NCBI GenBank assembly: GCA_945901935.1 | Contig: CAMDLX010000014.1 | Location: 1-36,650 of the forward strand | Origin: Bifidobacterium breve | Lineage (GTDB): Bacteria; Actinomycetota; Acidimicrobiia; Acidimicrobiales; Microtrichaceae | DNA: 36,650 bases | Direction of reading: 5' to 3' | In this document: positions 1-7,648 of the stretch, one piece after another | Numbering within the stretch: the stretch's first letter is position 1 | How the letters are laid out: each line of letters starts with the position of its first letter | Position numbers and translations under genes: made by a program | The notes under the pieces: generated by a model | Databases searched by the model: none | Told to the model about the DNA's origin: nothing | The model's input: only the letters and a program-made list of their open reading frames with translations

Positions 1-200
1 CCGGAGTAGCCACGCCGATCAAAGGCAATCAGATCGAATTGCACGAGCCGGCGCATAACCCGGCTGAAGCTCGCAGCCCGATCCATTGCCCCATGCACGA
101 ACAGCACGGTTGGAAGAGCAGGGTCAAGATTGGCCCGGGTTCGGCGAACCACCGCCAGACCATTCACCTTGAGCGAACCGTCCGATGGACTTGCAGTCAC
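1..200 (-). CDS. Alpha/beta hydrolase fold protein, N-terminal part only (runs off left edge)
   Basis: Only the first 66 codons are inside the window. The reading starts at a GTG at 200-198 that overlaps the stop codon of the pyruvate kinase gene in a GTGA arrangement, so translation is probably coupled to pyruvate kinase. The peptide contains VLFVHGAMD, matching the HG oxyanion-hole strand of alpha/beta hydrolases, followed after about 20 residues by FDRRGYSG, matching the conserved D-x-R-G-x-G/S segment after strand 4. The nucleophile elbow and the rest of the triad lie outside the window, so the substrate cannot be inferred. Family assignment is from these two motifs only. Confidence 0.75.
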   Translation of the reverse strand, partial: MTASPSDGSLKVNGLAVVRRTRANLDPALPTVLFVHGAMDRAASFSRVMRRLVQFDLIAFDRRGYS

Positions 201-1630
201 TTCACGATCATCACTCGCAGCACATCTGCTGCATGGTGTCCGTCTCCGCCGCCGCCTGCCAACACAGCAACAGTGTCACCCGTTCGGACATGACCAGAGT
301 CACGCGCCAACTCCACTAGGTGGTCCATCATTGCCAAGCTCTCAACCCTGTGTGGTGCAAGCAAAGGTGTTGCACCCCAACTCAGGGTGAGTTGCCGAAG
401 GGTCTGCTCTAATGGCGTGAACGCAATGATCGGCATGCTCGGTCGGAACCGTGCGATCGATCGAACGGTGAAACCTGATTCAGAGATGCAGATAATTGCA
501 TCCACGCTCATCTCAGTTGCTGCTCGCCAGGTGGCACCCGTCATTGCGTCCGTGATTCGCGCAGGACCATCGCCCAAAGCTTCACTCCTGAGCAGACGGA
601 TCCGGCGAGCCCACGCGTCGTAATCAAAATCTTGATCAGCACGATCTGCGATTCTCGCCATGGTCGCCACGGCGTTGACTGGATCGTGGCCAACAGCGCT
701 CTCTGCCGACAGCATCACTGCGGAACTCCCGTCGAACACTGCGTTTGCAACATCGCTGACCTCGGCGCGAGTAGGTGAAGGAGCTGTCACCATCGACTCC
801 AGCATTTGAGTCGCGGTTATCACTGGCTTTCCAAGGGCAATGCACTCGCGAATGATCTGCTTTTGCACGTGGGGCAGTTCTTCAATCCCTAGCTCCGAAC
901 CAAGGTCGCCTCGAGCAACCATCAGTGCACCGGAGGCCTCGATGATGCCCTGAAGATTCTCTACAGCTGCCCGAGTCTCAATTTTTGCAACTAACAGAGG
1001 GCCGATCGGATGAGGTTCAGTTCCTGCTTTACGCATATCTGCACCCGAGCGAACAAAGGAGAACGCGACCATGTCCACGCCGACTTCGACAAATGCATCC
1101 AGCTTGACGAGGTCCTCCGGAGTTGGCGACGCGATCCCAAGCCGTTCAGAAGGCACGTGCAAACCTGGGCGACCTTGTACGGGTCCGCCATGAGTAATTC
1201 GTGCCGTTGCGGCGTCGCCATCTACGGACTCGATGACCAACGTGACGCTGCCATCCCCAACTGCGAGCAGGTCACCCACATGAACATCAGACAAGAGATT
1301 TTCGTAGTCCACTCCAAGCGCCGATGCATTTGAAGTCTCCCGCCCCGGATACAACAAAACGGTGCTGTTAGTAGGAAGGTCAACAGCTGAAGCCCCAAAG
1401 CTACCTAGTCGAACCTTGGGACCGGGCAGGTCGACCATGATTCCGACTGGCCGGCCGAGGTCCGCTGAAACTGCTCGAATCCTCCTGAATCGCTCCAAGG
1501 ACTCATCAATCGTTCCATGTGCAAGGCCGAGCCGAGCCACGTCCATCCCGGCCTCGATAAGCTGGCGAAGTACCACCTCGGAATCCGAGGCCGGACCAAT
1601 GGTTGCGACAATTTTAGTTCGACGTGCCAT
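197..1630 (-). CDS. pyk: Pyruvate kinase (divergent, probably potassium-independent)
   Basis: Converts phosphoenolpyruvate and ADP to pyruvate and ATP, the last step of glycolysis; cytosolic. The 477-residue length is normal. Seen: N-terminal TKIVATIGPAS; the Lys/Glu pair in AKIETRAAVENL; the metal-binding ARGDLG; TATQMLESM and PTRAEVSDVANAV. Thus the phosphate-, Mg- and enolate-binding residues are kept. Odd: the usual RLNFSHG is RLGLAHG (Gly35, Ala37), and the usual DTKGPEIR is DLPGPKVR (Leu68, Lys72). Asn, Ser and Thr at these places bind K+ in the muscle enzyme, and a Lys in place of Glu117 is the known signature of K+-independent enzymes. The usual SGETA is SAESA. The ATG is preceded by TAGCCT plus six bases, which fits a leaderless transcript. 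Catalytic identity is firm; K+ independence is inferred. Confidence 0.95.
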   Translation of the reverse strand: MARRTKIVATIGPASDSEVVLRQLIEAGMDVARLGLAHGTIDESLERFRRIRAVSADLGRPVGIMVDLPGPKVRLGSFGASAVDLPTNSTVLLYPGRETSNASALGVDYENLLSDVHVGDLLAVGDGSVTLVIESVDGDAATARITHGGPVQGRPGLHVPSERLGIASPTPEDLVKLDAFVEVGVDMVAFSFVRSGADMRKAGTEPHPIGPLLVAKIETRAAVENLQGIIEASGALMVARGDLGSELGIEELPHVQKQIIRECIALGKPVITATQMLESMVTAPSPTRAEVSDVANAVFDGSSAVMLSAESAVGHDPVNAVATMARIADRADQDFDYDAWARRIRLLRSEALGDGPARITDAMTGATWRAATEMSVDAIICISESGFTVRSIARFRPSMPIIAFTPLEQTLRQLTLSWGATPLLAPHRVESLAMMDHLVELARDSGHVRTGDTVAVLAGGGGDGHHAADVLRVMIVK

Positions 1631-1636
1631 GGCCTC

Positions 1637-1642
1637 AGGCTA
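1637..1642 (-). promoter_or_regulatory. Candidate leaderless -10 box for pyruvate kinase
   Basis: On the minus strand TAGCCT is followed by exactly six bases (gaggcc) and then the ATG. A TANNNT hexamer at -12 to -7 would place the transcription start on the A of ATG. No clear Shine-Dalgarno sequence precedes this start. The bases overlap a small palindrome (GCCTCAGGC). Confidence 0.5.
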
Positions 1643-1711
1643 GGCCGATTCAGCAGCGGTCAGGAATGTCGATTTCTAGCAGTGCAACTGGGGTGGAGTT
1701 AAACGCACCCT

Positions 1712-2917
1712 CTAATTACGCGGAACGTCTTTCCACGCAGCGACTTTGTCCACCCGGACATCACCTGACAGACCCAAGACTCGCTCACCGATGATGTTCT
1801 TGAGCACCTCTGAAGTACCACCCTCGATTGAGTTAGCTCTCGCCCGAAGGAAGTTCTTGTACATGTCGTCAGAGAACAGAGCATGCCGTGGGCGCCCAAA
1901 CTCATAGGACTCATACAGCATTCCTTGAGCACCCATGATGTCGAGGGCGAGGCTATAAATGGCCTTGTTGTTCTCGGCCATGGCCAACTTGGCCACTGAC
2001 CCTTCTGGGCCAGGGGTACCGGCTTTACGCAGTTGAGAGGCACGAATATTGGTCAGCCGATTTACCTCGGCATCAATCCAGAGTTTGGTCACCAGATCAC
2101 GCTGAACGGCATCACCGGTTCCATGGGTCTGCCAGGTCTGCAGCAGTTGTCCAATGGGGCCTGACCCCCGTGGTGGAGTACCCCCACCAATCGAGACGCG
2201 CTCATTCATGAGCGTCGTGATTGATACGGCCCAGCCACGACCGACATCATCAAGGCGCATCGAGTCAGGGATGCGGACATCGGTGAGATACACCTCGTTG
2301 AACTCTGCCTCTCCCGTCATCTGACGCAATGGCCTGACTTCAACCCCAGGCGCATGCATATCCACGATGAATGCAGTGATACCGCGATGCTTTGGCAATT
2401 CGGGGTCCGTACGGGCGATCACCAACCCATATGCCGAGATGTGAGCCAAGGTCGTCCAAACTTTTTGGCCGTTGAGTACCCACTCATCCCCGTCGCGTTC
2501 GGCACGCATAGCTAGGGAAGCAACATCTGATCCTGCGCCGGGTTCAGAAAACATTTGACACCAGATGTGCTCGTTGGAAAACAACGACCGCAGCATCATT
2601 TTTTGTTCATCGGTGCCGTGGACCTCGACTGCTGGCGCGCACATGCCATACCCAATTGGGTTCTTCATGCCCCCGATGGGTGCACCCTGTGCACTCAAGG
2701 CTGAGATCACCTCTCTCTGGAGACCCGGGCTGACACCAAGTCCGCCGTTCCCTAACGGAAAGTGGACCCAAGCAAGTCCCGCATCAAACTGCGCCTCCAA
2801 GAACTGCTGTTCAGAGCAACTCTGCGGCGGGCACTCTCTGAGCAAACGATCACAGGCCTCGGCCACCCTCTGGTGATCGGGGTTAGTGGAAACCTGCTGG
2901 GACTCGAGAACTGTCAT
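1712..2917 (-). CDS. Acyl-CoA dehydrogenase (FadE-like)
   Basis: FAD enzyme that makes the alpha,beta-double bond in acyl-CoA during beta-oxidation. The start is the ATG at 2917 (MTVLESQQ), 4 nt after a perfect GGAGG; 401 residues, typical length. Seen: MFSEPGAGSDVASL (FAD and substrate loop), WVLNGQKVWTT, a mid-domain beta-barrel segment, and the C-terminal SIEGGTSEVLKNIIGERVLGL containing the candidate catalytic Glu. This C-terminal form is common in the branched-chain/steroid-side-chain FadE group of actinobacteria, but the substrate is not determinable here. The neighbours (an acyl-CoA synthetase at 4.0 kb and another at 15 kb) agree with a fatty-acid or side-chain catabolic role. A 7-bp inverted repeat lies 38 bp upstream. 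Confidence 0.92.
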   Translation of the reverse strand: MTVLESQQVSTNPDHQRVAEACDRLLRECPPQSCSEQQFLEAQFDAGLAWVHFPLGNGGLGVSPGLQREVISALSAQGAPIGGMKNPIGYGMCAPAVEVHGTDEQKMMLRSLFSNEHIWCQMFSEPGAGSDVASLAMRAERDGDEWVLNGQKVWTTLAHISAYGLVIARTDPELPKHRGITAFIVDMHAPGVEVRPLRQMTGEAEFNEVYLTDVRIPDSMRLDDVGRGWAVSITTLMNERVSIGGGTPPRGSGPIGQLLQTWQTHGTGDAVQRDLVTKLWIDAEVNRLTNIRASQLRKAGTPGPEGSVAKLAMAENNKAIYSLALDIMGAQGMLYESYEFGRPRHALFSDDMYKNFLRARANSIEGGTSEVLKNIIGERVLGLSGDVRVDKVAAWKDVPRN

Positions 2918-2954
2918 ACATCCTCCAAAGCTTTGGCCCGCTGGCGGAACGAGC

Positions 2955-2974
2955 ACTTGACTAGGTGGTCAAGT
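2955..2974. promoter_or_regulatory. Inverted repeat, candidate operator of the acyl-CoA dehydrogenase gene
   Basis: A perfect 7-bp inverted repeat ACTTGAC / GTCAAGT with a 6-bp spacer sits about 38 bp upstream of the acyl-CoA dehydrogenase start, where a TetR-type repressor of lipid catabolism would be expected. It does not match the published KstR or KstR2 consensus. Regulator unknown; role inferred from position and symmetry only. Confidence 0.4.
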
Positions 2975-2987
2975 TACCGCACGACCA

Positions 2988-3055
2988 CGTTGCTTGTTCA
3001 GTCAGCTTGCTTGTTCAGTCAGCGAGTTAGTTCAGTCAGCGAGTTAGTTCAGTCG
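2988..3055. repeat. Four tandem 17-bp repeats overlapping the end of the SirB1-like gene
   Basis: Four contiguous 17-bp units at 2988-3004, 3005-3021, 3022-3038 and 3039-3055. All share TTCAGTC near their right end. Units 1 and 2 share the left half TTGCTTG; units 3 and 4 differ only at the last base. Unit 4 contains the last codons and the TAA stop of the SirB1-like gene, so units 3 and 4 duplicate the stop region. The array fills most of the space between that gene and the acyl-CoA dehydrogenase gene. Confidence 0.9.
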
Positions 3056-3856
3056 TGCCCGAAGCTGTTGTGCGGCCCGCTCGTGGCCTTGGAGATTCGC
3101 AGGGTCCTCAGTTCGCAACCGGTCATGGATCTTCGCAGCATCTGTGAAACGGCCTTGGGTAGCGAGCAGCCCGGCAAGCTGCCCCAGAGCCTCCTTCGCA
3201 TACCCAGGGATCACGCTTTGCAAGTTCAGGACACGTTCGAGATTCTCAGGATCTCCCTGGTTCACAAATGCAGCGTGAAGGTTGTTCAGCACTCGCATAA
3301 GAATCTGTCGAGGTTCAGAGGGTGCCAAAAACACCTCCTCAAATCTATGTTGCTGGCCATGCATGGCGTGAAAGAACTCACGCGCTTCCTGCGCCGACAC
3401 CACTCTGCCGGCCTCGAATGGATCGAAGAACTGCCTCGAGTTCCCCACTTCACCCATCAGGAAATGTCCTGGCATACCGATTCCGAAGAAATTGAATCCG
3501 CACCTTCGACCGATCTCGATTCCGAGAATCGTCAACGTAATCGGAATGCCCCTTCGGCGATCAAGCATCTCATTCAGCAGACTGTTCGAGGGACTCGAGT
3601 ACTCCAGTTGGTCACCCTGAAACCCATCCGCTCCAAACAATGCCCGACTGAACTCAGCACCAGAGAGCCAGGAGATGTCTTGGCCCATCTCAAGGCGGTA
3701 CTCGGCCGCTAGCCCATCTGCGAGTTCGTCAAGCCTTGCTATGAGTTGCACTTCGGTGACCTTGCTTTGGAAGGCACACGCTATGGCGGCAAGGCCGAGG
3801 TCAAGACGTGGTGATTCCTGCACACAAATCTGAGCGAATCGAGCTACTGCGTCCAC
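3044..3856 (-). CDS. SirB1 / transglutaminase-like family protein
   Basis: About 270 residues if translation starts at the GTG at 3856 (DAVARFAQIC). The open frame extends upstream to a TTG at 3997, but that part has no recognisable domain and would overlap the promoter of the divergent acyl-CoA synthetase gene. The 3856 start is also preceded by TACCTT plus six bases. The core (SNSLLNEMLDRRRGIPIT, then IGRRCGF, then GIGMPGHFLM) is the transglutaminase-like SirB1 N-terminal domain. The last about 100 residues look like helical TPR-type repeats (NLHAAFVNQGDPENLERVL; GLLATQGRFTDAAKI). Biochemical role is unknown for the family. Confidence is high for the family, moderate for the start. Confidence 0.85.
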   Translation of the reverse strand: MDAVARFAQICVQESPRLDLGLAAIACAFQSKVTEVQLIARLDELADGLAAEYRLEMGQDISWLSGAEFSRALFGADGFQGDQLEYSSPSNSLLNEMLDRRRGIPITLTILGIEIGRRCGFNFFGIGMPGHFLMGEVGNSRQFFDPFEAGRVVSAQEAREFFHAMHGQQHRFEEVFLAPSEPRQILMRVLNNLHAAFVNQGDPENLERVLNLQSVIPGYAKEALGQLAGLLATQGRFTDAAKIHDRLRTEDPANLQGHERAAQQLRARLN

Positions 3857-3862
3857 CCAAAG

Positions 3863-3868
3863 AAGGTA
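3863..3868 (-). promoter_or_regulatory. Candidate leaderless -10 box for the SirB1-like gene
   Basis: Minus-strand TACCTT lies six bases (ctttgg) before the GTG at 3856. The start was partly chosen because of this box, so the evidence is not independent of the start call. Confidence 0.35.
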
Positions 3869-4011
3869 CTTCGACCAGTGTGAACTCGCGCAGTCCAATC
3901 GGGTTTCAGGCCTTGCCGGCCGAAAGCTTGCATGGCCATCGCGATCCAAACGGCTACCATCCGATAGCTGCGCAAGCTCAGCTTTCCGCAATCTCAACAG
4001 GGGGAACTTCC

Positions 4012-5574
4012 GTGTCTGATCGGCTTCTTTATCCGGGTGGGTATGTTCAGGATCGGGGCGACCATGCTGCCTATGTCATGGCAAGTACGGGACTCACCGT
4101 GACATACCGAGAACTTCACGAGCGTGCTACTCAGATTGCACACCTGATGCATTCGCTTGGCCTCAAGCCCGGGGATCATGTGGCTTGGTGCGCAGAGAAC
4201 CACCCGTGGTATCTGTCCCTAGCTTGGGGGGCGCATTACGCGGGTTTGTACTACACCGCAATCTCATCTCGACTCACCCAAGAAGAGGTTGCCTACGTTG
4301 TCAATGACTCGGGCGCTCGCGTGCTGATCGGCACCCAATACAAGTCAGACCTTGCTCGAGAGTTGATGATGCTGACCCCGGGCGTTGAGCATCGCTTCTT
4401 GTTAGATACAACGATCGATGGCTACGAATCCTTCGAGGCTGCAGTAGAGGCACAGCCCATCACGGAACTCGCAGCTCCCACTGAAGGCATGGACATGTTG
4501 TACTCCTCGGGTACCACTGGCCAACCTAAAGGCGTCAAGGTTCCAATGCGAGATGTGCCACTCGGAACGGGCGACATGTTGTACATGCTCGTTGCCGGAC
4601 TCTTTGGAGCGAACACAGAGACGGTGTACCTCTCCCCAGCACCGCAATACCACTCGGCTCCGCTGCGTTTCTCGATGCAGGTGCAGAGGGCTGGTGGCAC
4701 TGTGATTGTTATGGAGCGCTTCGACGCGCAAGACGCACTTCGCCTGATCGAGAAATACCAGGTGACCTTTGGACAGTTCGTGCCGACCATGTTTGTACGC
4801 ATGCTCAAGCTGACACCCGAACAACGGGCGACCCATGACATGTCTTCGCTCGAGGTGGTCATTCACGCTGCTGCGCCTTGCCCAATTCCAGTCAAAGAAA
4901 AGATGATCGACTGGTGGGGCCCAATCATTCACGAGTACTACGCAGGTACCGAGGGCAATGGGTTTTGTTGGGCGAACTCCGAAGACTGGTTAGCTCATAA
5001 AGGAAGCGTCGGACAGCCGCTAGCTGGTGTGCTGCACATCCTTGATGATGATGGCGAGGAACTCCCAGTTGGCGAAACGGGAACGGTGTTCTTTGAGTCA
5101 GAAGCTGCGTTCAGCTATCACAACGATCCAGACAAAACTAAAGAGTCCTATAACCCGGCTGGTTGGTCGACCCTTGGCGACGTAGGACGAGTCGATGAGG
5201 ATGGGTTCTTGTATCTGTCGGATCGCAAGGCCTACATGATCATCAGCGGAGGCGTGAACATCTACCCCCAAGAGGCAGAGAACGTTCTTACGATGCATCC
5301 GGCCGTGAGTGACGTAGCTGTCTTTGGCGTTCCGAATGAGGACTTTGGCGAAGAAGTAAAAGCCGTTGTGCAACCCGTCAACATGCCAGCAAACCCTGCA
5401 GAGGCGGCAGCGTTGTCAGCCGAACTCATCTCGTATTGTCGGGAAAGCTTGGCCGATGTGAAGTGCCCTCGTAGTGTCGACTTCCGTGAGGAACTTCCTC
5501 GTCACCCTACGGGCAAGCTCTACAAGCGACTCCTGAAAGACGAGTACTGGCAGGATGCGGGTCGAAGCATCTAG
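4012..5574 (+). CDS. Acyl-CoA synthetase, AMP-binding family (FadD4-like)
   Basis: Activates a carboxylic acid with ATP and then CoA. The GTG at 4012 is chosen because AGGGGG lies 7 nt upstream and the protein then begins with SDRLLYPGGYV; 520 residues. Seen: P-loop YSSGTTGQPKG at about residues 164-174; YYAGTEGNGFCW (A5-type motif); GDVGRVDEDGFLYLSDRKAYMI (A7/A8 hinge); GGVNIYPQEAE; and the catalytic Lys in PTGKLYK near residue 502. All functional motifs are intact. It diverges from the SirB1-like gene over a 155-bp gap and converges on the MFS gene with 8 bp between stops. Substrate unknown; a fatty or aromatic acid is plausible. Confidence 0.93.
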   Translation: MSDRLLYPGGYVQDRGDHAAYVMASTGLTVTYRELHERATQIAHLMHSLGLKPGDHVAWCAENHPWYLSLAWGAHYAGLYYTAISSRLTQEEVAYVVNDSGARVLIGTQYKSDLARELMMLTPGVEHRFLLDTTIDGYESFEAAVEAQPITELAAPTEGMDMLYSSGTTGQPKGVKVPMRDVPLGTGDMLYMLVAGLFGANTETVYLSPAPQYHSAPLRFSMQVQRAGGTVIVMERFDAQDALRLIEKYQVTFGQFVPTMFVRMLKLTPEQRATHDMSSLEVVIHAAAPCPIPVKEKMIDWWGPIIHEYYAGTEGNGFCWANSEDWLAHKGSVGQPLAGVLHILDDDGEELPVGETGTVFFESEAAFSYHNDPDKTKESYNPAGWSTLGDVGRVDEDGFLYLSDRKAYMIISGGVNIYPQEAENVLTMHPAVSDVAVFGVPNEDFGEEVKAVVQPVNMPANPAEAAALSAELISYCRESLADVKCPRSVDFREELPRHPTGKLYKRLLKDEYWQDAGRSI

Positions 5575-5582
5575 CAGGTTGG

Positions 5583-6827
5583 CTAGCTGCCTACTTCGTG
5601 AGTTCGATCAACCGCCTCGAGATTATTTCCATCTCTCGACGCGCTGCTAACTAGCAACCTTTGTCCCAAGGTGACTGCTGAAGCGGCGCACACTCCCATC
5701 ACGGCTGCTAGGACCCATGCCGCAGAGTACGACCAATGCTCAGCAGTGAACCCGAACAGGACCGGTCCAACTGCTCCCCCGACGTAGACGCCCGTTTGGG
5801 TAATCCCGGTGGCCCGGCCCGGAAAGGCAGGTGAGGCCCGAATCACCGACAGGTTGAAGAGTCCCGGCCAAGCCCACCCAGCGCCGAACGCTAGTGGCAA
5901 TCCAATGAAATGCGCAGTTGGAGTCTGAGCGACAAAGATGAGGGAGGTACAGGACCCAATCAGGATCATGACGGCTACGACTCCGAGCAGGTTTCCGGGT
6001 TGCCGGTCGGCGTAGCCACCCACGAGCAGTCTCACAAGAATCGAGATGAGACTACCGAGGGCAAACGCGTATCCGGCCGTGGCCGGACTCACCCCAGAGT
6101 TGATCGTTGACTCAACAAAGAAACCACCCAGGGTGATTGCTGCTGCCGTTGAGAAGGCGGCCGCCACAGCGAGCATAACAAGCGCGCCTATTGGTGCCCG
6201 CTGAGTGTCTCGTTGCACTGTGTGCGCCCGATTCGGTGCTGACTGCGGGTCAGGTTCTACTCGAACCCGAACAGCTATCAGTGCAGCGATCCCTAGCGCA
6301 GAACCAATAGCAAACACCCACCGCCACCCAAGGGTGAGCGCCACGGATGGAAGCAGTATTCCTGCAATCAGTGCTGCTCCTGGCATGGCTGACTGCTTCA
6401 CGGCAAAGCCGATACCTTGACGGTGTATGGGTAAGTTGCGTGCGATATAGACGTTTGCCCCAAGTTGCGCTGTTGCGTTAGCGATGCCGGCAATCGCAGA
6501 CAATGCGATAAGAGCGGCGAGATTTCGTGCACCAAGGGCGATGGCGAGATTGACTAGGCATGTACCTGCGAGCGCAGTGCTCAACCCAATCTTGGGCCCG
6601 ACACGATCCACCCACCGCCCCATCCGAGAAGACACCACAGCACTCGCTGCAAAAAACGCCGCAAAAACCAAACCCGCCGCAGATTCGCCGTAGCCCACTT
6701 CAGCTCGAATCTCGACCGAAAGCGATCCTAGAAAAAATGCCGGCAGAATGGCGGCAACTATTGCCGCGGCGATAACGGGTAATCCACGCAGAGAGCGCTC
6801 AGGGAGTTCGACCTGTGCAGGAATCAC
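5583..6827 (-). CDS. Major facilitator superfamily transporter
   Basis: About 414 residues with twelve apparent membrane segments, starting at the GTG at 6827, just before the first segment (GLPVIAAAIVAAILPAFFLG). Longer readings upstream overlap the divergent phosphodiesterase gene and are Cys/Arg-rich, non-membrane sequence. Between segments 2 and 3 lies GRWVDRVGPK, matching the MFS G-x-x-x-D-R-x-G/R-R/K loop; the second half has the related VGGYADRQPG. The substrate cannot be told; the general look is of a drug/metabolite exporter or CynX-like carrier. The start has only a weak AGAG-type ribosome site, so the exact N-terminus is uncertain. Confidence 0.88.
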   Translation of the reverse strand: MIPAQVELPERSLRGLPVIAAAIVAAILPAFFLGSLSVEIRAEVGYGESAAGLVFAAFFAASAVVSSRMGRWVDRVGPKIGLSTALAGTCLVNLAIALGARNLAALIALSAIAGIANATAQLGANVYIARNLPIHRQGIGFAVKQSAMPGAALIAGILLPSVALTLGWRWVFAIGSALGIAALIAVRVRVEPDPQSAPNRAHTVQRDTQRAPIGALVMLAVAAAFSTAAAITLGGFFVESTINSGVSPATAGYAFALGSLISILVRLLVGGYADRQPGNLLGVVAVMILIGSCTSLIFVAQTPTAHFIGLPLAFGAGWAWPGLFNLSVIRASPAFPGRATGITQTGVYVGGAVGPVLFGFTAEHWSYSAAWVLAAVMGVCAASAVTLGQRLLVSSASRDGNNLEAVDRTHEVGS

Positions 6828-6868
6828 AGGATCACTCTTACATGCTGTGCCTGAGCAAAACGCGCAAC

Positions 6869-6874
6869 TACCAT
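6869..6874 (+). promoter_or_regulatory. Candidate leaderless -10 box for the glycerophosphodiesterase gene
   Basis: TACCAT followed by six bases (tgcggc) and then a GTG that opens the phosphodiesterase frame about 16 residues before its first catalytic motif. This box supports the GTG at 6881 over the in-frame ATG at 6842. Confidence 0.4.
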
Positions 6875-6880
6875 TGCGGC

Positions 6881-7648
6881 GTGCGGGGTCATGCTTTTTA
6901 CCAACAAGAACATCCTCTTGCGATCGCCCATCGTGGCGGCACAGAGGCCGCTCCCGAGAATACGTTGGCGGCTTTCTCCGCTGCGACACAGCTGGGGTTT
7001 ACGCATCTAGAGACCGATGTGCATGTCAGCGCCGACGGAGTACTCATCGCCTTTCATGATGACCAGCTCGATCGGGTCACCAATGAGCAGGGGAAGATCA
7101 GCGAGCTGAGTTGGGCGCAAATTTCTGAAGCGCGGATCGACGGGTCTGATCCCATCCCGACGCTGGCAGAACTTCTTGAGGAGTTTCCCTCTGCCTTCTT
7201 CAATATTGACGCTAAGTCAGATTCTGCTGTCGAGCCACTCGCTCAAACCCTGTTGCAACACGAGGCAGTTTCACGCGCATGTGTTGCGGCATTTTCGCAT
7301 CGTCGACTACTCAGGCTTCGCGAGCTTCTTGGACCCAAGCAGTGCACGGCAGCTTCTCCAAAAGAGGTCGCCATGGTCATGGCGGCTGCGCGCCTGCGAA
7401 GCTCACCGCCGACATCGCCAGTCGACTATCACTGTGTTCAAGTACCCGTGAAGCAGAACGGGATTGCTCTGATTACCAAGGGCTTCGTGAGGACTGTCCA
7501 TGAGCGCGATTGCCAGGTCCATGCATGGACAATTAACGAGCCAGAAGAGATGCACCAGTTACTCGACCTTGGCGTCGACGGCATCATCACCGATCACCCG
7601 AGTCGATTACGATCCGTGCTGTTAGAGCGCGACCAATGGACCTCGTAG
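6881..7648 (+). CDS. glpQ: Glycerophosphodiester phosphodiesterase
   Basis: Hydrolyses glycerophosphodiesters from phospholipid head groups to an alcohol and glycerol-3-phosphate. TIM-barrel GDPD family, about 255 residues. Seen, numbering from the GTG at 6881: catalytic HRG (His17), AAPENT, the metal ligands Glu44 and Asp46 in HLETDVH, and the second catalytic His59 in AFHDD. Later strands include FFNIDAKS and the C-terminal VHAWTINEPEEM...GVDGIITDHP, characteristic of the family. No signal peptide is seen, so it is probably cytosolic. In-frame starts at 6815 and 6842 are possible but would approach or overlap the divergent MFS gene. Its last 13 bp overlap the lytic transglycosylase gene, suggesting one transcript. 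Confidence 0.92.
   Translation: MRGHAFYQQEHPLAIAHRGGTEAAPENTLAAFSAATQLGFTHLETDVHVSADGVLIAFHDDQLDRVTNEQGKISELSWAQISEARIDGSDPIPTLAELLEEFPSAFFNIDAKSDSAVEPLAQTLLQHEAVSRACVAAFSHRRLLRLRELLGPKQCTAASPKEVAMVMAAARLRSSPPTSPVDYHCVQVPVKQNGIALITKGFVRTVHERDCQVHAWTINEPEEMHQLLDLGVDGIITDHPSRLRSVLLERDQWTS

Noticed and set aside
1691-1710. GGGTG/CACCC stem between pyruvate kinase and acyl-CoA dehydrogenase genes as a terminator
   Set aside because: Only five pairs with a ten-base loop and no T-tract; too weak to call.
2955-2974. KstR or KstR2 operator
   Set aside because: The half-sites and spacing do not fit the published consensus of either.
2988-3055. Possible CRISPR array
   Set aside because: Units are contiguous 17-mers without spacers and no cas genes are present.
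2762-3712. Plus-strand open frame of 316 codons
   Set aside because: It lies opposite the acyl-CoA dehydrogenase and SirB1-like genes, runs through the tandem repeats, and shows no domain; an antisense shadow.
4402-4932. Minus-strand open frame of 176 codons
   Set aside because: Opposite the acyl-CoA synthetase gene, His/Ser/Arg-rich, no domain.
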